Below are positions 10,028 to 21,752 of a DNA stretch of 64,000 nucleotides, piece by piece; the first letter of the stretch is position 1, and each line of letters begins with the position of its first letter. The notes under the pieces were generated by a model. It was not told the origin of the DNA and did no database searches. It was given only the letters and a program-made list of their open reading frames with translations. A program made the translations under genes and the position numbers. The DNA is taken from assembly GCF_901000735.1 (NCBI RefSeq), contig NC_081543.1:37816590-37880589 (forward strand). The letters run 5' to 3'. The DNA comes from Corylus avellana (lineage: Eukaryota > Streptophyta > Magnoliopsida > Fagales > Betulaceae).

Positions 10028-13000
10028 TTAAAAGAAAAGCTTTCGCGGAGCCGGTCTTGCTGGTGTAGTTGAAGGTGAGGTTGTGGACTTGAGGGGAAAG
10101 GGCATTCCCTTACCTTCTTGGCCCGCTGCAACTTTGTCAATCAGCTTTGCTGCCTTGGGATCTGTTAATAGTATCTTCTGAAATGACTGCGAGAAGCCTG
10201 TAGCAATGATGGTAACATGAATCTCTCCGTTGTAGCGGTCATCCACAACAGCTCCAAATATGATGTTGGCAGAAGGATCTGCTAAACTTGTAACAACCTG
10301 AAAAGGGTTTATTACATAAGCAGATATTAGTATGCTGAATCCATAAAACAGAGAGATGAAAAATCCCAGCACTGGATGCAGCAATTATAAACTCAGCTTG
10401 CTGATTTCTGGGGATTTCAGGCATGCATCTATGTGAGAACATGCACTAGGAATAATTCAATATTGTTCATCAATTTAAATACAAAATGAATTCGACCGTG
10501 TGCCTTCTTTGACTAGAATATAGAATAATAAAAACCAATATCTCAAGTACCTGGGACACTCTATTCACTTCCTGCAGGGTTATGTCCTTTCCTCCTGTAA
10601 TATTGTACACTACCCCTGTAGCTGATTGAATTGAGGATCCAATCAAGGGAGCTAAAGTGGCTTGTTCAGCTGCTTCTTCTGCACGGTTTTTGCTGGAGGA
10701 AACCCCTACTCCAAGCATTGCAGTTCCAGAGTCTTTCATGACTGCCTTTACATCTGCAAAATCCACATTTACCAGTCCAGGAATCTGCAAAAGTTTCAAT
10801 CTTCAAATTATCTAGGATAAGCAGAATGATAATGTTTAGGAAGGGGAAAAGAAGCAGGTATGGCTATGTTAAAATAATAAGGAATAGTTAGGGCATTGTG
10901 TGCGTGTGCAATTCACTAATTAATAGATAATCAATAATACAATCATATTATGCTTAACTGAGGTAGCCAAGGACTTCAACTTCTTAAATAAAATGGGCAA
11001 GTGATTGAAATGTAGAAATACAGTTGAGTGTTTCACACAACACTCACTGTGATTATGTCTGAAATTCCTTGGACTCCTTGACGTAGAACATCATCAGCAA
11101 GAAGGAAAGCATCCTGAAGGGGCATCTGCTCATCAGCAATATCCAGCAGACGGTCGTTTGGAATGACTATAAGAGTGTCAACATTCTTTTGCAACCTTTC
11201 AATAGCCTCCAATGCCTGAAGAAAAGTAAATATAATATAACTTGAAACTCCTAAAGCTATAGAAATTGATGTGCATCAAAGCTGCTGCCGCAATATCATA
11301 AAATTCCAGCTTAGTTCTGTGTCTAGTCTCTACACTACCATTAACATATATCTAAGCAACTCGTCTATAGCGCACATTAATAATGATAAGCACTACAACA
11401 GGGTTATGTTTTTTGGTTTTTCTTTTTTAAGAACACGAACATCTTAAGACATCACATAATCCCAAACCTGGCCAAAGTGGATGGAAGGAGCTCAATTACT
11501 GAAGCACTTTCAATAAACATCTGTTCATGTAAAAGTAACTTTTTGGCAATTACAATTTACAAATTATAAAGTACAGCTTAAAAAAGAGTTGGATACATTA
11601 CACATCTGTCAAGGAGTCCAACCTTTTGGCAATCCTTTGAATATTGATTTTGTCTATCCAAAGCAAATAGAGAAAAGTTTGAAGTCATAAATATATTTCT
11701 AGCTCCAAAACAGGTTATGGGAGAACAAATGCAAGGGAAATTCTCTTAAACCGAAGAGTCTGAACATCTGTCCAAAAGGAAAGAAAACGTATGACATCTG
11801 TTTCCATTCAATTCAAGATATGTGGATGATGCCTCAATTAAAGCACTTCTCAACATTTGGTTAGGAAGTTTTGGATTTAATATATTAGCGAACAACAGAT
11901 AAGTTATTCAAAAATTCCAAATAAAGACCAAAAGGACACCTGCCTGTACAGATCTCTTACGTCCTTCAAAGCTGAAAGGATAGGTAACCACACCAACGGT
12001 CAAATACCCTGCCTCTTTGGATATCTGGGCAACAACTGGGGCAGCACCAGACCCTGTTCCTCCACCCATACCAGCAGTTATAAACACAAGATCTGACCCC
12101 TTAAGAGCATTTGCAATGGCTTCTTTAGACTCCTCCGCAGCTTGTTCTCCCAAAAGTGGATTCCCACCCGTACCTGCATCTCTATCAAATAATTCAATCA
12201 ATAGACACAACACTACCACCATAAAGTAAATAAGTCCACAATGGAAATTATACAAAGTGCAAACATGAGTGTGAGTGGGCTGAGAACACCAGACCACTGG
12301 CCTTGGTTGTGTGGTCAATGCCTAAAGCTTCAAAATAGTTAATTAAACATATCAATGAGAACACCAGACCTAGTCCACGAGTCAAAAGTTCTCCAATTTG
12401 AAGTGGGTTCTCGGCAGCAGAGTGTAATAGTGCTTGTGAATCTGTGTTTATCGCATAGAAATCAACTCCCTGAAATGTCAAAATTGTAAAACATCAAGAT
12501 CAATAATGACTTATTTTCCAATTTAACACTATCCCATGTATACTTCAAACAACACAAGGCCTCAAGAATCCAATTCGGAAGTTATGCACCAAAAATTTGA
12601 ATAAAAAAGGTGAAAGCACTGAACAAAATCAACAAATGCATGTGCATATCAAGCAATGGAAATGTTTTACAACTGTGTTAGCCGGTATCGAAGCAAACAC
12701 GCAACAAAACACACAACACAAGAAACCACCATCGAGACCATCAAAAGTGAATCTTCATGCGGATTACAAGCATAATTAACAGAAACGCAAATGGTCACAG
12801 CTTATAATGTAACCAGACCAGCGGAAAATGACCAATATATATACTTACAGGAATAAATGAAAACTCGAAAAAAGGGCATAATTGAAGTAAAACCACAAAT
12901 GGGCATCAAACAAAATACTCAAAACACAGTCAGAACCAAAATGAGGGACACAGAGACAGAGTTGGAATATCGGAGTTTGGCCTAGGCCCAGAAAATGTAA

Positions 13001-13261
13001 ACGAAAACCCACATGTAAACCGCTACCAATCATGCGATTAACGGCATTGTTGCCACCACCACCGACGCCGACCACCTTAATCTTGGCCGATTCCATTGGG
13101 GCAAAGGAGCAGCTGACAACCCCAAAACGGTGATGTTTCCGGAAAGTACATCTTCTTTGAGAAAGGCATTCTCTAAAAGGGAATGTCTTTTGGTGAAATG
13201 GGGTGTGAATTGAAGAGGTTGAGATCAGCTCGTTTGCGTTTGTGAGCTGAAGAATTGCCAT
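10028..13261 (-). CDS. FTSZ1: Chloroplast division GTPase FtsZ1, complete, six exons
   Basis: The exons are complement(10028..10297, 10551..10784, 11048..11215, 11944..12173, 12370..12469, 13013..13261), giving 1251 nt and 416 residues, close to the roughly 430 of other plant FtsZ1 proteins. It is a tubulin-like GTPase that polymerises into the stromal Z ring dividing chloroplasts. Residues 1-60 are a Ser/Thr/Arg-rich transit peptide. [13 protein letters not shown] begins the GTPase core, exon 3 holds the signature [14 protein letters not shown], exon 4 carries NDRLLDI, and the exon 5 NVDFADVK is the T7 catalytic loop. The C-terminus ends RKLFF and lacks the C-terminal motif that distinguishes FtsZ2, so this is FtsZ1. 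Five introns are GT-AG or as expected except intron 3 (11216-11943). Only a GC donor (CAG/GCAGGT) keeps that junction in frame (SVQ/ALEAIEK). The start is the ATG at 13261-13259, since the upstream in-frame GTG is not needed. Confidence 0.97.
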
Positions 13262-13831
13262 TGCCACAGGAAGTGAGAGAGAGAGAGAGAGAAAGAAATG
13301 GGTTTTAGGGTTTTAGGAAAATGAAATAATAGAAACAAAAACAAAAACAAAAACAAAAAAAAAAACCGTTTCGGTTTTCACTCTCATGGCGGATTTGGAT
13401 ATTTGGGAGAGGCACGTCACGAAGATTGGATGGGCCCCCGCCCGTGTGTGTTGAACTTATGTTTTCTGTTTTGTTTTAAGAAAAAAAGTAATAAACAGGC
13501 TGGTTTCCTGAGTAAACACCGCAAAAATATCGATTAATATATATATATATATATTATTTTAATTTTTGTTATAATTTGTTTTTTAATAAATTGAAGTAAG
13601 AGAAATGTTACACACTATCACTTACACATTTTTCAAGTGCGCATTCTTTATTAGTGATGAGAGTGCGTATAGTATAAAGTTTTCTATGCTCTGTCCAGGT
13701 TTGCTCTACACATTCATGAACCAAAAAATGGGACGTAAAAAGAGGAAATTTATTAGTACGATTTTATAACTGTAATTTCTCTTCGTTTCTTTTCTCCCGT
13801 CGTCGTTTACTTTGTTTTCTTTAATGAGATT

Positions 13832-13868
<37 letters not shown>

Positions 13869-13959
13869 ACTAATTAACTTTTTTTTTTCTTAGCCTATAA
13901 ATTAACAAAACTGCAGCACGGTTAAAAAAAATTGAAATACACTTTTTTTTATTTATTTA

Positions 13960-14415
13960 TTTTAAAGTCTACATACCTTCTTTAAACTACTACTCAATCG
14001 ACAATGCTCCCTCAAATTTTCAATAATGTCCCCCTAAACTGCTAAGAAATTGACAATGTCCCACTCAAGGCCAAAAAAAACAAAAATGACCTTAATTTTG
14101 TTTTTTTCAATAAGAAAAAAAAAAAAAAAAACTCAACTAAATTTGGAAAAAAAAAAAACAAAAAAATTATTTATTTTTATTTTAGAAAAAAAAAAAAATT
14201 AATTCCATACCATGGTTTTTGTTTTTATTTTTTTTTAAAAAAAATTATTTTTAGATTTTGTTTTGAATTTTGTATTTTTATTTTAAAAGTATTTTCGTCA
14301 TTGGAGAGACATTGACAAATTTTGATAGTTCGGGGAGATATTGTCACAATTGAAAATTTGGAGAGAACATTGTCAATTGAGTAATAATTTGAGGAGTAGG
14401 TAGACTTTACTTTTT
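13960..14415. mobile_element. Foldback element with long inverted arms, copy 2
   Basis: Counterpart of 2320-2790, with the same arms and a slightly shorter A/T-rich centre. Confidence 0.65.
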
Positions 14416-15007
14416 TTTTTTTTTTTTTTGGCATTAACAAAAGAAGAGTGAAAGCAAAAGAGATTTGGTACCAAATAAGAACTCTAGTACAAACATCACA
14501 TTGCAAGAACAAACCTAATATATGGGAATGGTCAAATAATTGGCTCGGTCCAATAGATTTTTGGCATACAATCCACAAAAAAAAGGAAGTTGTTAAAAAC
14601 AAAGGTTTCTAAGACTATTTAGTGAATGGGTTGCTTGAAACAATGCCTATTACGACAAGAGAACTTGTGAGTCACAACAAAGAGGATAGAACTGATAATG
14701 ACTAGACTAGAACTGTCATAGAGGAGCACTAACACACTGTCCGATGAAGAAGGTGCCCAACGATGAATGCTTAGTGGACATCGCATTTCGATTTGGAAGG
14801 CTACATAGGTAAAAGAGAGGGCCCCGACCATGGAGAGGGTGCAGGGGGAGCAAAGGATCTTTCACAAGAAACACGAAATGATATCGACAAGTGTAGCCCA
14901 TGCGCGCCAAGATGGCGTGTGGGTTGCACGCAATGGATGAAGCATAAGCCAGCAAGATGATGGAAAGACAATTGAGTGGAGGAGTGGAATAGACCAGTTG
15001 AATACCA

Positions 15008-15145
15008 TACAAACATCCCACAAATATCTTATAAAGCGGGCGTGTTAAGGTCTAGTAGGGATATATTTCTTTTAACAAGGGCATATCCAATGACTACTAA
15101 ACCTTGTCACGTCAGTTTTGTGAGATATTTGTGGGATGTTTGTGC
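15008..15145. mobile_element. Short foldback MITE, copy 2
   Basis: Counterpart of 3396-3533. The arms are nearly unchanged, with a few substitutions near the left inner end. Confidence 0.8.
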
Positions 15146-15509
15146 AGCATTTAGCATTTCTCAAAAATAAACATGTAGAGATAATGCAAGGTTATCTCTG
15201 TATAGCATTGATATAATTAAAAAGAAATGTACATCATCACTTACTTCATTCAAACTATATATATATACCTTTACTGTCTGATAGAATGATATCAGAAAGT
15301 GAATGAAGGGTAAAATTTAACAATATTATCGCATGAAATATTGAGCAACAATGCAAAACCAATTCAAGGTTCATGCTCTAAACAAGAATTACATACACAA
15401 GAAGATACTGAATTACCCGCGAATCCAAAATCAGATGCTCTGCTAGCCAATCCATAACCCATGTTATTGGTTTACTAATAATGCACCGTATGTAAATCCA
15501 CACAGAACT

Positions 15510-16858
15510 TCATTCTCCTTCACTCAGAATTGGGACTATGAGTGGTTTCATCTGTGCAAGATATACAATCGCCCACCTAACATGCAAAACAAGAATAATA
15601 CATTACAACCAAGAAACAACTACACATAAGCTTTCCCAAATTAGAATTGAGACCAACTAGAACAGAGAAAAGAAAAGTCAGATTAACAGGTTTTTATTGT
15701 CTTCAACAAGAAAAGAGAATGATATCTCATGGCGTTGGTCAAATGGAATTGGATTAGATGCAGTAAAAAATAACTATAGCATATGTGCTATAGTTTTTTT
15801 AACAATCCAGATTTAACTTCACACTCTCTCTTTCTTTCTCATAAAAAAATTGAAATTAAATCTGGACCATTTAAAAATTTACATAACAGGTGCTGTAGTT
15901 TTTTTTTATGGTACTTAAGCCAAATCTAGATCAAATGTCCCTTTTTTATCCTAGTTTATCCCACTGGGTTGGTGAGGGGAGGACATCAATGGACATGATG
16001 CTAAAGGAACGAGACCCATGTCCATTAATCCTATCCACCAACTTGTTATTGCTATCCCCTTAGTGGAGTTGGGGTTAGGCTATGACTCGACCTAAAAAAA
16101 AAAAAGTGTACATGAAGTGCTATGCAAAGAGGTGCACATGTGCAATGACTTTTACATACAACATCAAATTAGATGGACTTCTGATGTTTGAATACTTGGT
16201 TATAGCTGATGAAACGAAAAACATGCAAACTAAACATGCACTTACATCATCCAACAACAGGTTGTTGCTGTATTAACCAATGTTAGGTGGAACCTGCAAT
16301 GAGAAGAGCAGATTAGGCCACTTTGCACATTACCAGAAGAATATAAGATGATTGAAATAAGATACACACAAAAGTTTCAAAAGGGATACAGATTAATACA
16401 TTAACCTTCAATGAAAAAAGCAGATTAGGCCATTTTGCACATTACCAGAAGAATATAAGATGATTGAAAGCATATACACACAAAAGTTTCAAAAGGAATA
16501 AAGAGTAATACATTAACATGCACAGTTTTCATTAGATAGCTGATGAACATTTCAATTAAATCTAAATGCCCCATTACCATAATCACTCAAACCACCATCA
16601 GATAGTATTTCATTAGCATCTGACTAGTGCAGAAGATTTGAGAAACCTAGATTTTATAAATAAGCAATATAACATACCCACCCACACACAAAAAAGTTGA
16701 GATACAAACATGACCTAAAGAAAATAACATAAAAAATGGATTGGATTATGAGAAACGTACAAATTAGTGGAGGGTCCTCTATTGCAGCAAATTCTGGTGC
16801 TCAGAGACGCAATGATCCCAATCAATGCGAAAATTAGCGTTGTCACCAAGAACCCCAT
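15510..16858 (-). CDS. VHA-e: V-type H+-ATPase subunit e (copy 2), three exons
   Basis: The exons are complement(15510..15576, 16246..16293, 16761..16858), giving 70 residues. It is a two-helix membrane subunit of the vacuolar proton pump Vo sector. It has the conserved CCNRGPS loop and the [14 protein letters not shown] helix. The only exon difference found from copy 1 is synonymous. It lies on the same strand as FTSZ1 and about 2.2 kb upstream of the FTSZ1 start. Splice sites are canonical. If block A is an allelic overlap, this and 3902-5251 are one gene. Confidence 0.95.
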
Positions 16859-17482
16859 GTCGATTTTCCCTTCGATCTGGGAGAGAAAAACCAGTTCCCG
16901 CAAGAACAATTAGGAATTTGAATTTTGATTTAGGGTTTGATGAAACCGAACTCAGAATCGATCCGGAGTATGAGATCTCACCACGAACGAAACACTAATG
17001 GCTGTTTGGTTACCGCGAAAATATGGGCATGCAAAATTGGGCCCAACAGCCTTATGTAGCCTAAGGCCCAAACTCAAAGTTTGCAATATCAACTTGGGCC
17101 TGTACTTGATGAGCCCTGAAGTTCATGTTCGGCCCAAATGTATGACCCAAAAAGAAAATCACCAAAATTTTTTAAATTTTAGCGAAGAAATTAATTCAAA
17201 AAATAATGCTATACATCAACTCAAAATTTACGTGGTGTGATTTTCTAACCTAAAAAACCAAATTTTCATGCACTAAATAATTTTACATTTTTTCTAATAT
17301 TCTAAATTTTTTAAAATTATAGAGATTTTACGAGATACGTTAATCCCTCACCAATAACTAACTAGCACATTGGCGGTGCACACGATTTCCGTATCACTCA
17401 TGACTTGTTATCAATCACAGCTTACACGTCTATGTTGAAAAAACACCGGTTCTTCAGCCATAGGCATATCAATTTATAATTA
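16859..17482. other. VHA-e 5' flank (copy 2), no gene seen
   Basis: Equivalent to 5252-5878. It holds the 5' untranslated region and promoter side of VHA-e, with no supported ORF. Confidence 0.55.
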
Positions 17483-17653
17483 GAAAAATGCTTTACATCT
17501 CAAATTTTCTTCTCAAAAGTTGGTTCCCAAATGATGTGTCATTATCCCATGAGTTGGTGACACACTTCCCAAAATAATAAATCTTATGAGATGGTAAGAT
17601 ATCATTTGAGAACTAATTTTTTGAAGGAAAATTTAGGATGTGTAGCAATCCTC
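17483..17653. mobile_element. Mutator-type MITE family M1, 171 bp, copy 2
   Basis: Same element and same TTATAATTA duplication (17474-17482 and 17654-17662) as 5879-6049. It was therefore inserted before the two block A copies separated. Confidence 0.9.
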
Positions 17654-17858
17654 TTATAATTATAGACAATAAAAATAACATAAGATGGGACTTAATCATA
17701 CCAAAGGCTCCATCATCACTCGTGAAACACAACATATGGTCCTCGAGTCAATTAACTTTGGATATTACCAAAAAAAAAAACACTTTGGGGAAAGTTTTCA
17801 ATTTTTTTTTTTCTTTTTTTGTGTCCCAATGACACGACGTGTGCAAGATGAGTACAAG

Positions 17859-18040
17859 CAGGGGAGGAACTAGACAATTAAGAGTGGGGGACAAAATTTT
17901 AAAAATAAAAATTTAGGGGTAAAAATTTAGTTTTTGTAAAGACATTTCATAAAAACCCATAAATTTTAGGAATAAAATTTTAAATTTTAAGGGTACTTTT
18001 AAAATTTTGGAGAGACAAAGGCCTACACAGTTCCGCCCTG
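17859..18040. mobile_element. hAT-type MITE, 182 bp, copy 2
   Basis: Same ends and same AGTACAAG flanks (17851-17858 and 18041-18048) as 6277-6458. Confidence 0.9.
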
Positions 18041-18110
18041 AGTACAAGGCTTTTTTGGTTAGTTAAAACATAAATTTGGGTGAAAAAATTGTTATATTTC
18101 CCTAGCTATT

Positions 18111-18149
<39 letters not shown>

Positions 18150-19795
18150 TAGATTTCTATGAGAGATGTACATGACTATGAAATATAGGTGATTTGAAAA
18201 GAAATAATATTCAAATAAAATAGTGAAAGTAGTTATTTTGAAAAAAAAAAAAAAAAGAGTAGTGAAAAAAAAATGATTTTTTAAACATAAAGTAGTGAAA
18301 ATTTTTGAAACATTAAATAATTAAATTAATTTACATGATGAATTTCTTCATTTTGTAAGATATTATCACATGAGAGAAAATTGTAATAATACTCAAACAT
18401 TTTTCAATAATAACTAATAGGAAAGGTTGTCTTGGGGCTTAGACGCACAACTAATGCCTTTATTTATCAGTTTCTTATTTGCACATAAAAGAAATAATTT
18501 CTTGGAATCTAACATACCAAACTTTGTGCATGTGGTGCATGTGAAAATATACACTTTATATCAGAAGAAAGATCGCACTTTTGTATCAAAAGAAAGACAA
18601 GGCGATCGATAAGTAAAAAGCTTTCAAGACAAAATCAAATAGGATAGATAATTAATTGCCATCTTTTGATTTAGCAAGCAAAGTCCCCTCTACTTTTGTC
18701 AAAAAGATCTATAAAATAAGAAAGCAATAATCTCTTTTTCTTTTTATTCTGTCTCTTGAATTTTTTTTTTTTGAGTAACGTTTTTCTTTACTTTCATTGT
18801 ACACAAGTTAATATGAAAAATCACTTAAAATACGTCGATCATGTTAATTAAATGAGCATGATTATAAATAGGTGTAATGAGTAACAATACTTCTTCTTTT
18901 TTTCGGGTCCGTTAGCAATAGCAAGAGAAGGGGAATCTACCTTATTGATTTGCAAATCAATTTGGTAGAAGATCTTTAGAAAAAGCGAGAAAATCATGAA
19001 GAGATAAAAAAGCCATGTGAGATGAGACAATGCTGACAATGCATGGTCTCTCCCAAACTTCTTTGCATGGGGGCTACATCTTTTCACAATATTAGATTTG
19101 CAAAAAAGAAAAGCTCAATTATAAGAAACCATCATACATAATTACATATGATCCTCGTTGCTGGATTTTGATTCATTAAATAGCTGGCTTTTGCTGGTTT
19201 TGTGTGTATTTGTTTTCAGTTGTTAATAGAAATTGCCCATATATATATATTTATCAAAAAAGGCACGGAAACATCATCGGTCCTATACCATGCCAACTAT
19301 TCTGTCTCCTTGTGGCCAGGCTCTAAGACTTCCAGTCTTCCACCCATTCCTAGATATAGAGTAGTAAGAAGATAAGGTGGGACATTATTTATAGGAGTAG
19401 CCTATAAATCCTTTAAGAAGTTGCAATCATAGAGCTAAAATAAGCTGATAAAAAATGTCAATGATCAGCTTTAATTAAGAGTTTAGCCAGATATAAACCC
19501 AGAAACTAATTAAAGCCATTAAGATGGTAACTAAAACATTAAACTAGCTCGGATATTTGCTTAGAATATAAATTCAACTATTAAAACATTAATTAAATAT
19601 TCGTTTATCCCCATATATAGTAAGACTAAAAGCTTGATAAATCTAATTAACAAAAATATTTCCATGCACGAGAGTATATATTAATAATGCTAGAAACCAC
19701 AAAATATACCCGAACATGCAAAATTGCAAAGGCTAATTTCTGCAAAGGAATGGAGACAACTTAATGTGATATGAATGGGTACATCACTTTTGGCT
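18041..19795. other. MH1 distal upstream region
   Basis: AT-rich, no supported gene. It holds the recurring block at about 19020-19110 (CTCTCCCAAACTTCTTTGC, then GCTACATCTTTTCAC). It also holds the block near 19440-19500 (AATAAGCTGATAAAAAATG, then GATCAGC and GAGTTTAGCCAGA) that recurs upstream of MH2, MH4 and MH4'. Confidence 0.65.
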
Positions 19796-20593
19796 GGAAA
19801 CGGATCCTCTACAGTCCATTTAAGACTGAAGAATATCTAGTTAAAGACTAAGATTTATTTTTAGAAATTTTAAGGCTCCAAATGGGACATTTGTCCCATT
19901 ACTAAAATAATAATAAAATATCTTTTATAGTTAAATAATAATAATAATAAAATAATAAGGAGTGGCTTCGACCACCCTAGACTAACTAGTCTGGGGTNNN
20001 NNNNNNNNNNNNNNNNNNNNNNNNNNNNNNNNNNNNNNNNNNNNNNNNNNNNNNNNNNNNNNNNNNNNNNNNNNNNNNNNNNNNNNNNNNNNNNNNNNNN
20101 NNNNNNNNNNNNNNNNNNNNNNNNNNNNNNNNNNNNNNNNNNNNNNNNNNNNNNNNNAAAAAAAAATTATGGGTTTGCCCTTGGGGGAACCACCCCCAAG
20201 GGCCATCGAAGCCACCCCAGACCGGCCGGTCTAGGGTGGCCGAAGTCATCCCAGTGGTGGCTAGCCACCCCCTTAGGGCAAAATGGGGTGGCCAGGCCAC
20301 CCTAGATCAATTTTATTTTATTTTTTGATTTGGCCCTTGAGCCACCCCCCAATTAAGGGCCATGTGAAGCCACCCCAGGGGTGGCCGGCCACCCCTTAAT
20401 TAGGGTGGCAATGGGGTGACCAACCACCCCTTATTATTTTATTATTTTATTTTTTTTAACGATAAATAATATTTTATTATATTTTAGTAGTGAGACAGAT
20501 GTCCCATTTGAGGCCTTAAGATTTTTAAAAATAAATCTTAACTTTTAATCGGATATTCTCTAATCCATTTAGGACTGAAGAGGATCTGTTTCC
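19796..20593. mobile_element. Mutator-like element with long inverted repeats in the MH1 promoter
   Basis: About 200 bp at the left (starting GGAAACGGATCC, including AAATGGGACATTTGTCCC) is repeated inverted at the right (ending GGATCTGTTTCC). Imperfect 9-bp flanks CTTTTGGCT (19787-19795) and CTTTTGTCC (20594-20602) look like a target duplication. The GC-rich core is built of GGGTGGCC-type repeats and contains a 160-N gap. MH4 and MH4' have an uninterrupted promoter at this place, so the insertion is specific to MH1. No transposase is seen, so it is non-autonomous. Confidence 0.8.
19998..20157. other. Assembly gap, 160 N
   Basis: The gap lies inside the GC-rich palindromic core of the Mutator-like element, a typical place for sequencing drop-out. 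Its length differs from the 100-N placeholders, so it is probably an estimated size. Confidence 1.
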
Positions 20594-20873
20594 CTTTTGT
20601 CCACGTACCACGACTTTCAATCTTAGATGAAAGCTCAACTTTATACAATGACAACATTGTGAGTATGATCATACATATCCAATTCAATTTTTTATTTTTT
20701 TTTATTTTTGGGTAATGGAATCATTTCCTTTTGCTAAAGGAAAAAGACTGTCGGACTCCAATCTTTACTTGGCGCACTGATCCTATCAGTAGCATCAAAA
20801 GGAAAGCAAACTTTTGCCGCCCAATTGCTACCAGCTCCCTCCCTAGCTAGTCCCTACTACTTGTGTATAAATA
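20594..20873 (+). promoter_or_regulatory. MH1 proximal promoter with TATA box
   Basis: The TATA box TATAAATA is at 20866-20873, 106 bp before the MH1 ATG. The following GGGAGAGCCACAATG and CACCCTTCACTTACA strings are shared by almost all MH genes. Upstream motifs CTTGGC and CTGATCCTATC recur before MH4. Confidence 0.85.
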
Positions 20874-20971
20874 GGGAGAGCCACAATGCAGAGCAACTCA
20901 CCCTTCACTTACACACAGAATCATCTTAGAGTACTACATTGTCTCCAATTCTCTTCCTTTTTAGCAGAAAA

Positions 20972-21752
20972 ATGGGTTACTCCAAGACTTTTCTTCTCTT
21001 TGGTCTTGTCTTTGCTGTTGTGCTTCTTATCTCCCATGTCTCAGCTCGTGAGCTGCTTGCTGAGGCCGCTCAAACCCGTGAGTTTCTTCCTTATTTTTTG
21101 AGTTAATTAATAATGTGCAAATTCCTCATATACAGTGATAGATGAGTGCTACACATCCCAAATTTTTTTTCCAAAACTTAGTTTCTAAATGATGTGTCAT
21201 CATCTCATAAGATTTATGATTTTAGGAAGTATGTCACGAACTCATGGGATTATGACACATCATTTAAGAATCAACTTTTGGAAAGAAAATTTAAGATGCG
21301 CAACATTTCTCAAAGTGATAATATACGTCCCTCGGACGAGGAAAAAACAAAATAGAGTACTTCGAAGTCTTAATCCATTTTAATTGCATAAGTGCTTAAA
21401 CATGACATTAATTATATTAGTATAATGACATGTGCCTTGCATCTCTACATTTGTTTAACAAATTAGGGAGCACCAAATATTTCATGTGTTTCATATATAG
21501 GATTTGTTTAAGCACTTATGCTTAATTTTGAAATTATAGTTTATACCATAGCCATGTTGTGAATTTAACTCACTTTTATCTATAGAGGAAACTGAGGCTG
21601 TGGAGGAGGTCAACTATGGTGACCATAGCCACGGGCATGGACATGGTCACCACGGCCACGGACATGATCATCGTCATCATCTCCATCATCATGGCCATCA
21701 TCACGGTCACCATGGACACGGTGCTGCAGGCGAGACAGAAACTGAAAACTGA
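20972..21752 (+). CDS. MH1: secreted His/Gly-rich metallohistin-like nodulin, 90 aa
   Basis: The exons are 20972..21077 and 21586..21752, joined in phase 1 (C/AG giving Gln). Residues 1-25 are a signal peptide (MGYSKTF, a hydrophobic core, then SHVSA before the probable cleavage site). The mature part is a short acidic spacer (EAVEEVNYGD) and a block with 20 His of about 33 residues in HGH, HHH and HDH runs. An AAGETETEN tail follows. There are no cysteines. The architecture matches the alder nodule Gly/His-rich (metallohistin) family, known for divalent-metal binding, so a role in metal handling or symbiont control in the nodule apoplast or interface is inferred. It has one fewer Ser codon in the signal peptide than its relatives. 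The intron carries a 171-bp MITE. The original donor C/GTGAGT is intact. Confidence 0.9.
21141..21311. mobile_element. MITE family M1 inserted in the MH1 intron, 171 bp
   Basis: The ends match the M1 elements (GATGAGTGCTACACATCCC and the inverse of GATGCGCAACATTTCTC). It is flanked by ACAGTGATA (21132-21140) and AAAGTGATA (21312-21320). The MH4 intron shows the empty site as a single AAAGTGATA near 36993-37001. Confidence 0.9.

Larger units (their letters stand above)
13262..15509. other. FTSZ1 to VHA-e intergenic region
   Basis: This region holds the FTSZ1 5' flank, a (CT)n tract near 13835-13865, the long foldback element (about 13960-14415) and the short foldback (15008-15145). Open frames on both strands at 14225-15170 are broken relative to copy 1 and are not called genes. 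Confidence 0.6.
12558..19478. repeat. Block A copy 2
   Basis: Partner of 1-7887. This copy is contiguous with the full FTSZ1 on the left and with the MH1 upstream region on the right. It probably represents the true local order. Confidence 0.9.

Noticed and set aside
11930..11950. GT donor GCAG/GTGTCC for FTSZ1 exon 3
   Set aside because: It would add one base and shift the reading frame before ALEAIEK. The GC donor two codon positions earlier restores the conserved protein.
20886..21101. Upstream ATG in the conserved CCACAATG motif (apparent 71-codon ORF in MH1, two-codon uORFs in MH2-MH5)
   Set aside because: The ATG is only about 20 bp after the start of the TATA box, so it most likely lies upstream of the transcription start and is not translated.
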